Notes: generated by a model not told the origin, from the sequence alone. DNA of 14,045 nt from Candidatus Bathyarchaeota archaeon (GCA_003662205.1 QMXQ01000021.1:1-14045); one strand, 5' to 3'. Counted from the stretch's first letter, positions 6,448 through 13,270 are shown. Translations and numbers: made by a program.

Positions 6448-6489
6448 CCCTCTCCTACATTTCTCAGCGTGTTCGAGGAGGCATCGGCC

Positions 6490-7251
6490 GTGAAGGAGAC
6501 CGTGATCATCAAGAGGGATGTGGAGTTCCGCGCCCCCGTCTTCGTGGAGGGGCTGCCCGGGCTCGGCTCGGTGGGCGCCATCGCCGTCAACTACGCGATC
6601 CACACGCTCGGCGCGGAGAAGTTCGGCGACCTCTACTCCCCCCACTTCCCCTTCCACGCCGTCACCGACGACGACGGCCAGATCAGGCTCCTGAGGAACG
6701 AGCTCCACTACTGGAGGAACCCCGCCCCAGACGGCAGCGACATTGTCCTCGTCTCCGGCGACTGCCAGGCCCAGACCCCGGAGGGACAGTACGAGGTCGC
6801 CTCAACCCTGCTGGACGCCGCGGAGGAGATGGGGTCGAAGCTGTTCATCACCCTGGGCGGCTACAGCGGCCAGCCCGACAGCGACGAGCCGAAGGTGGTG
6901 GCCGCCTCCACCAGCACCCGTCTCCTCGACCAGCTGAAAGGCACAGGCGTTGAGGCGAGCCCCCCGGGCAATCCCATCGTGGGGGCCGCCGGGATCATCG
7001 TCGCCCTCTCGAGGCTCCGAGGCCTCACGGCCGTCTGCTTCCTAGGCGAGACGAAGGGCTACATACCCGACCCCAGGGCGGCGAGGAGCGTCTTAAAGCA
7101 GCTCTCAAAGCTCCTCGGCATCGATATCGACGTGGTCGGCTTGGAGGCTGAGATCAGAAGGATTGAGAGGCTCATGGAGCAGGTGAACGGCCCCGAGATG
7201 AAGCGCTCAGAGCTGGGACGGCGCGTGGGCCGAACCACCTACATAAGCTGA
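6490..7251 (+). CDS. PAC2-family (proteasome assembly chaperone-like) protein
   Basis: PAC2-family proteins in archaea include PbaA and PbaB, which bind the proteasome core or act as assembly factors. The 253-residue product begins METVIIKRD-like (MKETVIIKRD) and shows family features: FVEGLPGLGSVGAIAVNYAI near the N-terminus, the strand DIVLVSGDCQAQTPEGQYEVASTLLDAAEEMG, the glycine turn FITLGGYSG, then PGNPIVGAAGIIVALSRLRGL, GETKGYIPDPRAARSVLKQLSKLLGIDID, and a charged C-terminal helix. GAGGAGG at 6474-6480 is about 8-9 bases before the GTG at 6490, favouring this start; GTG 6469 would be leaderless from the TATA element upstream and adds 7 residues. The C-terminus ends TTYIS, which has a Tyr near the end but not in the penultimate place of a true HbYX motif. 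Next to nop10, this is a common archaeal arrangement. Confidence 0.85.
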   Translation: MKETVIIKRDVEFRAPVFVEGLPGLGSVGAIAVNYAIHTLGAEKFGDLYSPHFPFHAVTDDDGQIRLLRNELHYWRNPAPDGSDIVLVSGDCQAQTPEGQYEVASTLLDAAEEMGSKLFITLGGYSGQPDSDEPKVVAASTSTRLLDQLKGTGVEASPPGNPIVGAAGIIVALSRLRGLTAVCFLGETKGYIPDPRAARSVLKQLSKLLGIDIDVVGLEAEIRRIERLMEQVNGPEMKRSELGRRVGRTTYIS

Positions 7252-7316
7252 GGAAACGCGCCGAATGTCGCGTGCTTGACAGGCCGCCGAGGCTTAGCCG
7301 GGGCTCTTGCACAAGA

Positions 7317-7329
7317 CTTATTTTTTAAG
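7317..7329 (+). promoter_or_regulatory. TATA element for the gene at 7358
   Basis: CTTATTTTTTAAG is the clearest T/A run in this part of the window and lies about 30-40 bases before the ATG at 7358, predicting a leader of about 10 bases. The gene downstream is therefore probably transcribed on its own. Confidence 0.55.
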
Positions 7330-7357
7330 GAGCCTTTTCTGTTTAGGGGCAGTAAGA

Positions 7358-7726
7358 ATGGTAAGGAGCTATGTGAAGGTCTACGGACCTCCTGTGCTGA
7401 AGGCGATCAAGGCCTTGGAGGGTGTCGCGGTCGAGATGTCCAAGGCAGTCGATCTGAAGTTCAGCCATAAGTGCATCCCCTTCCCGAGGCACCTGCAGTC
7501 GGACACCCGGGACTTCGAGCAGTACCTCCAGAACATGAAGAGGACCTACGTCGACTGCTACGAGCCCGTGAAGATCATCAGCGAGGCCACGCAGATGCTC
7601 GGCGAGCATGACTTCTTCTTCGAATGGAGCGAGGAGCCCTCCCTGGAGCAGTTGGAGACCCTGATCGAGAAGATCGACGACGCGCTGAAAAGCCTAGGCT
7701 GCTACTACACCATAACGACGAAGTAG
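7358..7726 (+). CDS. Conserved-looking protein of unknown function, 122 aa
   Basis: I cannot assign a family. The product starts MVRSYVKVYGPPVLKAIKALEGVAVEM and looks like a compact alpha/beta protein: a strand at 3-9, a helix at about 12-29, a strand near 32-36, a helix near 51-61, then CYEPVKIISEATQMLGEHDFFFEW, a helix at about 95-113 (LEQLETLIEKIDDALKSLG) and a last strand CYYTITTK. Single Cys residues at 39, 67 and 115 do not form a zinc pattern. There is no signal peptide or membrane segment. The start is supported by GGGG at 7346-7349 and a strong TATA element; frames extending further upstream cross that promoter. Codon use matches the housekeeping genes before it. I have a faint memory of similar proteins in Thaumarchaeota and Bathyarchaeota but cannot confirm it. 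A small cytosolic housekeeping factor is my inference. Confidence 0.85.
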   Translation: MVRSYVKVYGPPVLKAIKALEGVAVEMSKAVDLKFSHKCIPFPRHLQSDTRDFEQYLQNMKRTYVDCYEPVKIISEATQMLGEHDFFFEWSEEPSLEQLETLIEKIDDALKSLGCYYTITTK

Positions 7727-7802
7727 ACCCTTACCTCGTCTCCCCCATTTATCTCTGCCATCAGAGTCAATAGCTTTCGCTAGTCGGTGGGGAGAGTATG
7801 AT

Positions 7803-7814
7803 AAGAAAGAGGGG
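7803..7814 (-). terminator. Weak pyrimidine-rich stretch after the small ORF (minus strand)
   Basis: Read on the minus strand, CCCCTCTTTCTT lies 4 bases after the stop at 7818. Archaeal termination relies on T-rich runs; this one is interrupted by C, so it is a weak candidate for the end of the livH-livM transcript. The rest of the 91-base convergent gap (7727-7817) holds nothing I recognise. Confidence 0.25.
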
Positions 7815-7817
7815 TTT

Positions 7818-7943
7818 CTACTCCTCGGCCTGCCGGTCTCTGGCGAGGGCTCGGCGTTCCTTGACTTCCTCGTAGACGATGAAGGCGGGCATGATGACCC
7901 AGAGGGCGATCATAACCCAGAAAAGGATCGAGTCCCAGTCCAT
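7818..7943 (-). CDS. Small single-pass membrane protein (41 aa) following livM
   Basis: This short frame reads M-D-W-D-S, then one hydrophobic segment of about 20 residues (ILFWVMIALWVIMPAFIVY), then a highly charged tail (EEVKERRALARDRQAEE). It looks like a membrane-spanning peptide with a cytoplasmic helix. It starts 3 bases after the livM stop, and GGAGG inside the last livM codons is about 8 bases before its ATG, so it should be translated from the same message. Its third codon positions are mostly G or C. I know of no named family for it. By position it could be an accessory or stabilising subunit of the LIV permease, but that is inference; chance is unlikely given the ribosome site, hydrophobic profile and spacing. 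Confidence 0.7.
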   Translation of the reverse strand: MDWDSILFWVMIALWVIMPAFIVYEEVKERRALARDRQAEE

Positions 7944-7946
7944 TGG

Positions 7947-9125
7947 CTAGTCCTCCCTCTTCCCGCCCCAGAGCTTGAAGCGCCCGCCGCTCTTGCTCGC
8001 CTTCGGCGCCGTCCTCCAGTCAACTCTGACCTCCTCCCTCACCAGCTGCCGGTAGTTTACGCCTGGGATGTAGAGGAGTTTCTGCGGGATTAGGCCGTTC
8101 GGCCTGAAGATCATGACCAGTATGAGGAGGAGTCCCAGTAGGACGCTCTCGAAGTAGGCGATGGGGAAGAAGAAGATCTTGCTGAAGAGGTACTTGTTGA
8201 CGATGATGACCCGTCTCATGGCGACGATGAGCGCGCAGCCGAGGAAGGTGCCGGCGTTGTTCCCCGGGCCTCCGATCATCAGCATCAGCCAGGGCCAGTA
8301 GGTCCAGAAGGCCCTCTGGTAGTTGGCCTCCACGACGAAGGAGAAGTAGAACGCGAGGAGGCAGCCGGAGATGGCTGTGATGCCGGAGGCGAACATGAGG
8401 ATGTTACGCCTGATCCCTGTGACGTTCTTCCCAACGCTTCCGACGGTGATCTCATTCTCACGGATGGCCCGCATCAGACGCCCATATGGTGAGTTGAGCA
8501 TCGTCCGGAAGATGAAGAAGCTAACTAGACCTATGGCTAGCGTGATCACCGCCATCACGACAGTTCGATCTCCGGGATACCATGCGAAGACGTTCGGGAC
8601 GAACATGCCGAGAGTGCCACCGCTGATGGAGACTACATTCCTCCCTATGATCTGGGAAGCATCTGCCATTGTGATCAGAGTGATCATCAGGTACGTCGCC
8701 CTGAGCCTGATGGCGGGCACGGAGATGAGCCACCCAATGGCGGCGCCTAGTATCAGGGACACTGCGATGGAGAACAGTAGTAGTGACACCGCTAAGAAGG
8801 GGTGAGATTTTAGATATGGATTCGTCAGGACGCTTACGTTGATCTGGTTGTTATAGACCCAGTCGAAGTCACTGGTATATGGCAGCAGCTTGACCCCGCC
8901 CTGCTGAACGAGCCAGAAGGTTAAGCGGGTCGTGAGGGCGCTCACCGTAAAGCCGCCGACGATCACCTGTACCGCGCACCCCATGTTGGGGATACCCGCG
9001 TTCCCATATTGGAAGTTCAGCGCCATCGCGACGATGACGAAGAGACCGAAGTACATGGCTATGTCCACGACGAGCCGCGCTGACCCAGATACAGCGGCGA
9101 GGCTCCCTATCAGATCTAACATCAT
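7947..9125 (-). CDS. livM: LIV-type ABC transporter permease LivM
   Basis: The second membrane subunit of a branched-chain-amino-acid/HAAT ABC importer. The 392-residue product has about 8-10 hydrophobic segments and family landmarks: ALNFQYGNAGIPNMG near residue 36-50, RLRATYLMITLITMADASQII, the cytoplasmic coupling region SPYGRLMRAIRENEITVGSVGKNV, GGPGNNAGTFLG, and the end segment LLGLLLILVMIFRPNGLIPQ. A loop of about 40 residues (GGVKLLPYTSDFDWVYNN onward) between early segments probably faces outside. The C-terminal 40 residues are polar and basic (REEVRVDW, KASKSGGRFKLWGGK). Its ATG overlaps the livH stop (ATGATG); a GGAGG lies 4 or 7 bases upstream of the two adjacent ATGs. True substrate is not readable: the family also moves amides, urea and other amino acids. 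Confidence 0.93.
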   Translation of the reverse strand: MMLDLIGSLAAVSGSARLVVDIAMYFGLFVIVAMALNFQYGNAGIPNMGCAVQVIVGGFTVSALTTRLTFWLVQQGGVKLLPYTSDFDWVYNNQINVSVLTNPYLKSHPFLAVSLLLFSIAVSLILGAAIGWLISVPAIRLRATYLMITLITMADASQIIGRNVVSISGGTLGMFVPNVFAWYPGDRTVVMAVITLAIGLVSFFIFRTMLNSPYGRLMRAIRENEITVGSVGKNVTGIRRNILMFASGITAISGCLLAFYFSFVVEANYQRAFWTYWPWLMLMIGGPGNNAGTFLGCALIVAMRRVIIVNKYLFSKIFFFPIAYFESVLLGLLLILVMIFRPNGLIPQKLLYIPGVNYRQLVREEVRVDWRTAPKASKSGGRFKLWGGKRED

Positions 9126-10078
9126 ACAACCTCCCTCCCGAGGATTGCAAAGAGTTTCTCGCCCGTTTTGGTTGCCTTAAACCTTATATAGACGCCTTCG
9201 AGTCCTCTCGGCTCTAACAGTAAGACAGCTACGAGGAAGAACATGGGTATGAGGGGCCTATATTCTCCTACCCATACCCCGACGACTCTCTGTAACCAGG
9301 TTGTTAGCAGGATCTCGGATAACCCGACGCCGAAGCCCCCTACAATCGCGCCATAGACGTTGGTGAATCCACCCAACAGGCTGCCCGCCATGATGCTGGT
9401 GATTATCGCGGCTCCCGATTGAGGGGTGCTCATGAACCATAATGGGATCATGGCGCCGGCGAGGCAGGCGAGACCACCCGTCAAGAACCATGAGAAAAGC
9501 TGGATCCGGTGGATGTTGATCCCTAGAACGGAGGCGAGTTCCGGGTCCTCGGCCGTGGCTCTCATAGCGATCCCTGTTTTCGTCTTGGTCAGCAGGTAGT
9601 GAAGTATTATGACGGTCGCTATGCAGATGCTCAAGGCGACTGGGAAGATCCCCTGGAACCCGGCAATCTTAAAGTCTGCCTGCTTTAGGAGAAAGGACAT
9701 GGCATAGGTCTTGAATCGGGCCCGTAGGTAGTAGGCGTAGATGTTCAGCAGCGCCGTCAGGAAGATCTGTATAGCGAGGGTTGAGATGGTCAGGACGATC
9801 GCCCCGCCTCCCATTCGTGTCAGAACTCCGATCACGAGGTAGTAGATGATCACGCTCATGATCCCGCCTAATATGAAGGAGATCGGGAAGGCGACATAGG
9901 GCGTGATGCCAAGGATTTTTGACATGGTGTAGCTCATATAGATGCCGACGCCCGCGTACGTGCCATGGGCGAAGTTCGGTATCTTCGCGGTGAGGTACGT
10001 CAGCGTGAAACCGATGCTCAGAATGGTGATCTCGCTGGCATAGACGATCGCGGCCATCCAGATCGCTGGAATTATCAT
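9122..10078 (-). CDS. livH: LIV-type ABC transporter permease LivH
   Basis: The first membrane subunit of the importer. The 318-residue product shows the LivH pattern: FTLTYLTAKIPNFAHGTYAGVGIYMSY near the N-terminus, hydrophobic segments throughout, the coupling-helix motif GIAMRATAEDPELASVLGINIHRI at about residues 169-192, then GGLACLAGAMIPLW, SIMAGSLLGGFTNVYGAIVGGFGVG and the C-terminal LLLEPRGLEGVY. The length is typical (about 290-320). The ATG at 10078 is preceded by AGAGGGG about 7-9 bases upstream. It is first in a minus-strand unit with livM and the small membrane ORF and diverges from livK across an AT-rich regulatory gap. Codons here end in A or T more often than in the information-processing genes to the left. 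Confidence 0.93.
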   Translation of the reverse strand: MIIPAIWMAAIVYASEITILSIGFTLTYLTAKIPNFAHGTYAGVGIYMSYTMSKILGITPYVAFPISFILGGIMSVIIYYLVIGVLTRMGGGAIVLTISTLAIQIFLTALLNIYAYYLRARFKTYAMSFLLKQADFKIAGFQGIFPVALSICIATVIILHYLLTKTKTGIAMRATAEDPELASVLGINIHRIQLFSWFLTGGLACLAGAMIPLWFMSTPQSGAAIITSIMAGSLLGGFTNVYGAIVGGFGVGLSEILLTTWLQRVVGVWVGEYRPLIPMFFLVAVLLLEPRGLEGVYIRFKATKTGEKLFAILGREVV

Positions 10079-10133
10079 CTGCTATCCCCTCTTTGTGTTC
10101 ATCACACCATTAATAATATTTTCGAAGAGCAAG

Positions 10134-10145
10134 TATAAATTTATA
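10134..10145. repeat. Perfect 12-base palindrome TATAAATTTATA
   Basis: The sequence is identical on both strands and has the form of a TATA box in each direction. Followed leftward by about 60 bases to the livH ATG, it could be the livH promoter; read rightward it is too far from livK to be its main TATA element unless the leader is about 130 bases. Confidence 0.6.
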
Positions 10146-10163
10146 GCCTAACGGGGTTTAATT

Positions 10164-10194
10164 TGTTAAAATCTGCTGATGGATATTTTTAACA
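10164..10194. repeat. Inverted repeat TGTTAAAA-15-TTTTAACA, candidate operator
   Basis: Two perfect 8-base arms (10164-10171 and 10187-10194) are separated by 15 bases, so arm centres are 23 bases apart, about two helical turns. This geometry suits a dimeric regulator binding one face of DNA, for example a Lrp/AsnC-type protein, which often controls amino acid transport in archaea. It lies between the candidate livH and livK promoters. No regulator gene is in the window, so the binding protein is unknown. Confidence 0.4.
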
Positions 10195-10294
10195 GTTTAT
10201 TTAATATGAAAAAGTGCGTATATTTCACCTGAAACAAATCTTAAATAGTGTTGTAGGGGATAGTAAAAACTGCGAAAACTATAAGGTGAGTTAA

Positions 10295-11632
10295 TTGGAA
10301 CGCAACACAACGGTTATAATTGTTGTGATGCTCATTGTAGGTCTTGGAATCGGTGGAGGCATCGGCTACTACGCGGCACCAGCGAAAGTCGTCGAAAAAC
10401 CGGGTGAGACCGTCACTGTGACAGTGGAGGTTCAGCCCCTCGACGGAAAGACCGTCAGAATAGGTGACATACAATCAACGGATGTCGGTCTGGAGACTGA
10501 GACGCCCTTTGTAGAGAGCATACTAGGGCCTGACATCAACGCGATTGCTGCGAAGTTGGGCTATGACGTGACTTTCGAATTCCTTGTCGACAGCGCTGCT
10601 AGTCAGGCGGCCATCCACCTAGAGAAGGTCCAGTCCTTCAAGGCGATGGACATCGGCCTAGTCATCGGCGGTCGCTGGTCGTCTCAGGCTCAGGCTGCAC
10701 TGTCGTACGTGAACGAGAACAACATGCTGCTGTTCAGTCCGTCCTCGACTTCGCCCATTCTGGCCATCGCTGATGACAACCTCTACAGGATGTGCCCCGA
10801 CGACACGGTGCAGGCTCCGGCCATCGCTGAGATGCTCTGGAGCTGGGGCATCAAGGCCATCATCGTCATCCAGCGTGGCGACGCATGGGCCGACGGCATC
10901 TACAACATCCTAGAGAAGGAGTACCCGGCTCGAGGCGGTGTTATCGCTGAGCGGATCCGGTACGCGGCCGAGGTGACGGAGTTCAGCAGCTACCTGCAGA
11001 CGGCTGAGGAGAAGGCTCAGGCGCTGGTCGCAGAGTACGGCGCCGAGCACGTGGCCATCGAGATCATCAGCTTCAGCGAGGCTGTGACGATGGTCACCCA
11101 GGCGAAGGACTACCCAACGATTTATAGCCTCATGTGGTTCGGGTCTGACGGCACCAGCATGACCCAGCAGTTCGTCGACGACGCTCCCGAGGAATCCAGC
11201 CACCTGAAGATCTTCAGCACCCTGGCGGCCCCGGCGGCGTCTCCCAAGTACACGGCACTGTACGACCGCTACTACGCGCTCGTGTCTCAGCCCTTCGGCT
11301 ACTACACCGCGTGCACCTACGACATCGCCACAACCCTTCTCACAGGAGTATTGGAGACCCAGAGCACAGACCCGTCGGACATTATCCCGCTGATCCACGA
11401 TATAACCTTCAACCAGTGGGGTGCCAGCGGCTGGACGCGGCTGAATGAGGCCGGCGACAGGTACGCGAGCAACTATGACATCTGGGGCTACGGCGAAGGA
11501 CCAGACGGCGAGGTCACCTTCGTCAAGTACGGGCTCTACGACGGCACGACCGGCAAGGTCACCTGGTACTCGACCGGCGTAACCACCGGAGGAGAGGAAA
11601 CAGCGGGCGTAACCCCACCGGGTCAAGGCTAA
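10295..11632 (+). CDS. livK: LIV-type ABC transporter substrate-binding protein LivK
   Basis: The extracellular receptor of the importer, of the type-I periplasmic-binding (Peripla_BP_6) fold. The 445-residue product begins with an uncleaved-looking hydrophobic segment (about residues 6-27, VIIVVMLIVGLGIGGGIGYY), followed by a Val/Thr-rich linker (about 33-50) and then the binding domain opening with TVRIGDIQSTDVG. Other family pieces are FEFLVDSAASQAAIHLEKV, GLVIGGRWSSQAQAALSYVN, LLFSPSSTSPILAIADDNLYRMCPDD, IIVIQRGDAWADGIYN, and YTACTYDIATTLLTGVL. There is no lipobox Cys, so anchoring is probably by the N-terminal helix, as in many archaeal binding proteins. The tail is Gly/Thr/Pro rich with no C-terminal membrane helix. 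The start is TTG with AAGGTGAG 5-6 bases upstream; no ATG alternative fits. A T-run ends the unit. The substrate is inferred only from the family. Confidence 0.93.
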   Translation: MERNTTVIIVVMLIVGLGIGGGIGYYAAPAKVVEKPGETVTVTVEVQPLDGKTVRIGDIQSTDVGLETETPFVESILGPDINAIAAKLGYDVTFEFLVDSAASQAAIHLEKVQSFKAMDIGLVIGGRWSSQAQAALSYVNENNMLLFSPSSTSPILAIADDNLYRMCPDDTVQAPAIAEMLWSWGIKAIIVIQRGDAWADGIYNILEKEYPARGGVIAERIRYAAEVTEFSSYLQTAEEKAQALVAEYGAEHVAIEIISFSEAVTMVTQAKDYPTIYSLMWFGSDGTSMTQQFVDDAPEESSHLKIFSTLAAPAASPKYTALYDRYYALVSQPFGYYTACTYDIATTLLTGVLETQSTDPSDIIPLIHDITFNQWGASGWTRLNEAGDRYASNYDIWGYGEGPDGEVTFVKYGLYDGTTGKVTWYSTGVTTGGEETAGVTPPGQG

Positions 11633-11644
11633 AACCCCCTTACC

Positions 11645-11651
11645 TTTTTTT
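11645..11651 (+). terminator. T-run after livK
   Basis: Seven consecutive T residues, then ATT, lie 13 bases after the livK stop. This is a typical archaeal intrinsic termination signal, with no hairpin needed. It separates livK from livG. Confidence 0.6.
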
Positions 11652-11703
11652 ATTCTATGCAGGTTCTAGGGCGGAGTATGCCTGTTGTTGGCGGCTTCTC
11701 GGA

Positions 11704-11714
11704 AAATATTTAAA
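11704..11714 (+). promoter_or_regulatory. TATA element for livGF
   Basis: AAATATTTAAA lies about 30-35 bases before the ATG at 11743, predicting a transcript start within a few bases of the start codon. With no clear ribosome site before the ATG, a leaderless message is likely. Confidence 0.55.
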
Positions 11715-11742
11715 CATAGTCGAAGGGTAGTTACGGTAGTTG

Positions 11743-12507
11743 ATGCTGATGTCGGAAGTACTAAGGATCGAGAAGGTGAGGAAATACTTCGGCAAGTTCG
11801 CCGCGGTCGACGGGATCAGCTTCAGCCTCAAGGAGGGCGGCATCTACCTCCTCGTCGGCCCCAACGGATGCGGCAAGTCAACGCTGGTCAACTGCATCTC
11901 CGGCTTCTTCAAGCCGGAGGAGGGGCATGTCTACTATCGCGATGTGGACATCACCGGCGAGGCCATGTACAAGATAGCCCGCCGGGGCCTCGTCAGAACC
12001 TTCCAGATCGCATCACCCTTCCTGGCGCTCACCACCCTGGAGAACATGCTCGTGGCCCTGCCCGACAACGCCGGCGAGAACATCTTCCTCTCGCTCTTCA
12101 AGCCGACGTGGATCGACAGCGAGATCAGCGCCGTGAGGCGGGCGGCGGAGCTGCTGAGGGTCCTCGGCCTCAGGCACGTCTGGAACATGCCGGCGAACAC
12201 CCTGAGCGGCGGTGAGCTGAAGCTCCTGGAGATCGGGAGGGCGCTGATGAGCGGCGCCGAGACCATCCTGCTGGACGAGCCAGTGGGGAGCATCGACCCG
12301 AAGCTCTGCCACCAGATCTTCAGCCATGTCCTCCGCCTCAGGGACGAGCTCGGCCTCACGTTCCTCGTCATCGAGCACAGGCTCGAGGTCGCCGCCCAGT
12401 ACGCGGACCACGTCTTCGCCATGGACAGGGGGAAGCTCGTCTGCGAGGGGACGGCGGAGGAGGTCTTCGAGGACCCGAGGGTCATCGCATCATACCTGGG
12501 TGAGTGA
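11743..12507 (+). CDS. livG: LIV-type ABC transporter ATPase LivG
   Basis: One of two ATPase subunits driving the importer. In the 254-residue product, Walker A is GPNGCGKST (about 39-47), the Q-loop is RTFQIASPF (85-93), the signature is LSGGELKLLEIGRAL (154-168), Walker B is ETILLDEP (173-180) and the switch His is in VIEH (209-212). All catalytic residues are present. After Walker B the sequence reads VGSIDPK, whereas many LivG proteins have AGLNP there; the D-loop Asp is present. The start could be TTG 11740, ATG 11743 or ATG 11749; the TATA position suggests leaderless use of one of the first two. ATG 11749 (MSEVLRIEKV) is the most family-like N-terminus. livF follows after 1 base, so the two are co-translated. 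Confidence 0.93.
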   Translation: MLMSEVLRIEKVRKYFGKFAAVDGISFSLKEGGIYLLVGPNGCGKSTLVNCISGFFKPEEGHVYYRDVDITGEAMYKIARRGLVRTFQIASPFLALTTLENMLVALPDNAGENIFLSLFKPTWIDSEISAVRRAAELLRVLGLRHVWNMPANTLSGGELKLLEIGRALMSGAETILLDEPVGSIDPKLCHQIFSHVLRLRDELGLTFLVIEHRLEVAAQYADHVFAMDRGKLVCEGTAEEVFEDPRVIASYLGE

Positions 12508-12508
12508 T

Positions 12509-13258
12509 ATGGCGAACATAATCGAGACGAAGAGCCTCAACGTGGGCTACGGGCCGATCCACGTCATCTACGACCTCGACTTCGAGGCTCCCGAGGGGGC
12601 GGTCACTGTCATCGTCGGCCCTAACGGCGTGGGGAAGACGACGTTGCTGAAGGCCATCATGGGTCTCGTCACCGTCTACTCGGGCCAGGTCCTCTTCAAG
12701 GGCCAGGACGTGACAGAGTTGCCTCCCTATGAGCGAACCAAGATGGGCATCGGGTACATGCCCCAGGTTGGCAACATTTTCAGCCGCCTCAGCGTCGCCG
12801 AGAACCTGAAGATGGCGGCCTACACCGTCGACGACCCGAGCCTCATCGAGGAGAAGATGGAGATGATCTTCACCCTGTTCCCCGTGCTGAAGGGGTTCAT
12901 GCACCGCGCCGCGGGGACCCTCAGCGGCGGGGAGCGGCAGATGCTGGCGGAGAGCATGGTCCTCATGAGGGACCCGAAGGTGATGCTCGTCGACGAGCCC
13001 ACCGCGGGGCTGATGCCGAAGCTGGTCACCGACGTGCTGAAGAAGCTGGAGGAGATGGCTGAGACGACGGGACTGCCCATCATCCTGGTCGAGCAGCGGG
13101 CCCGCCGGGCGCTGGAGGTGGGCGACATCGCCTACATGATGCGCGGCGGCAGGTTCACTTTCAAGGGGTCCGCGCAGGAGCTGCTGAACCACCCGCAGCT
13201 GACGGAGATGTACCTGGGCGCCATAGAGGTCCACGAACTCAAATACGTCCGCGAGTAG
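12509..13258 (+). CDS. livF: LIV-type ABC transporter ATPase LivF
   Basis: The partner ATPase of LivG. The 249-residue product has Walker A GPNGVGKTT (about 37-45), the Q-loop MPQVGNIFSRLSVAENL (84-100), the signature LSGGERQMLAESMVLM (138-153), Walker B VMLVDEP (158-164) and then AGLMPK. At the switch position it reads LVEQRARRALEVGD rather than having a His; Gln here is normal for LivF. The C-terminus (ELLNHPQLTEMYLG) is typical, with a short extra tail (IEVHELKYVRE). The ATG comes 1 base after the livG stop, with GGGTGAG inside livG as ribosome site. Codon use is strongly G/C-ending, unlike the livHM permease genes. Confidence 0.94.
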   Translation: MANIIETKSLNVGYGPIHVIYDLDFEAPEGAVTVIVGPNGVGKTTLLKAIMGLVTVYSGQVLFKGQDVTELPPYERTKMGIGYMPQVGNIFSRLSVAENLKMAAYTVDDPSLIEEKMEMIFTLFPVLKGFMHRAAGTLSGGERQMLAESMVLMRDPKVMLVDEPTAGLMPKLVTDVLKKLEEMAETTGLPIILVEQRARRALEVGDIAYMMRGGRFTFKGSAQELLNHPQLTEMYLGAIEVHELKYVRE

Positions 13259-13265
13259 ACTCCCC

Positions 13266-13270
13266 TTTTT
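13266..13270 (+). terminator. T-run after livF
   Basis: CCCC followed by five T residues lies 3-12 bases after the livF stop. It is short but fits an archaeal terminator for livGF, and the next gene is convergent. Confidence 0.4.

Larger units (their letters stand above)
10079..10294. promoter_or_regulatory. AT-rich divergent control region between livH and livK
   Basis: This 216-base gap is the largest in the window and is clearly more AT-rich than its surroundings. For livK (plus) the best TATA is TTAAATAG at 10241-10248, about 50 bases before the TTG, preceded by an A-rich possible BRE. For livH (minus) there are two candidates: CTATAAATTTATA around 10134-10146 and ATATTATTAATGG around 10108-10120. 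The gap also holds the palindrome and inverted repeat listed separately. I see no stable hairpin or riboswitch-like fold and no ORF. Confidence 0.65.

Noticed and set aside
7252..7357. Gap before the 122-residue gene as a tRNA or small RNA gene
   Set aside because: I could not pair an acceptor stem or find T-loop sequence; only the TATA element is supported.
8371..8805. Plus-strand frame of 144 residues opposite livM
   Set aside because: It is antisense to conserved permease sequence, is Met/Thr/Pro-rich and lacks a start signal.
11934..12485. Minus-strand frame of 183 residues opposite livG
   Set aside because: It is antisense to a complete ABC ATPase with all catalytic motifs; Ser/Arg/Thr-rich shadow composition.
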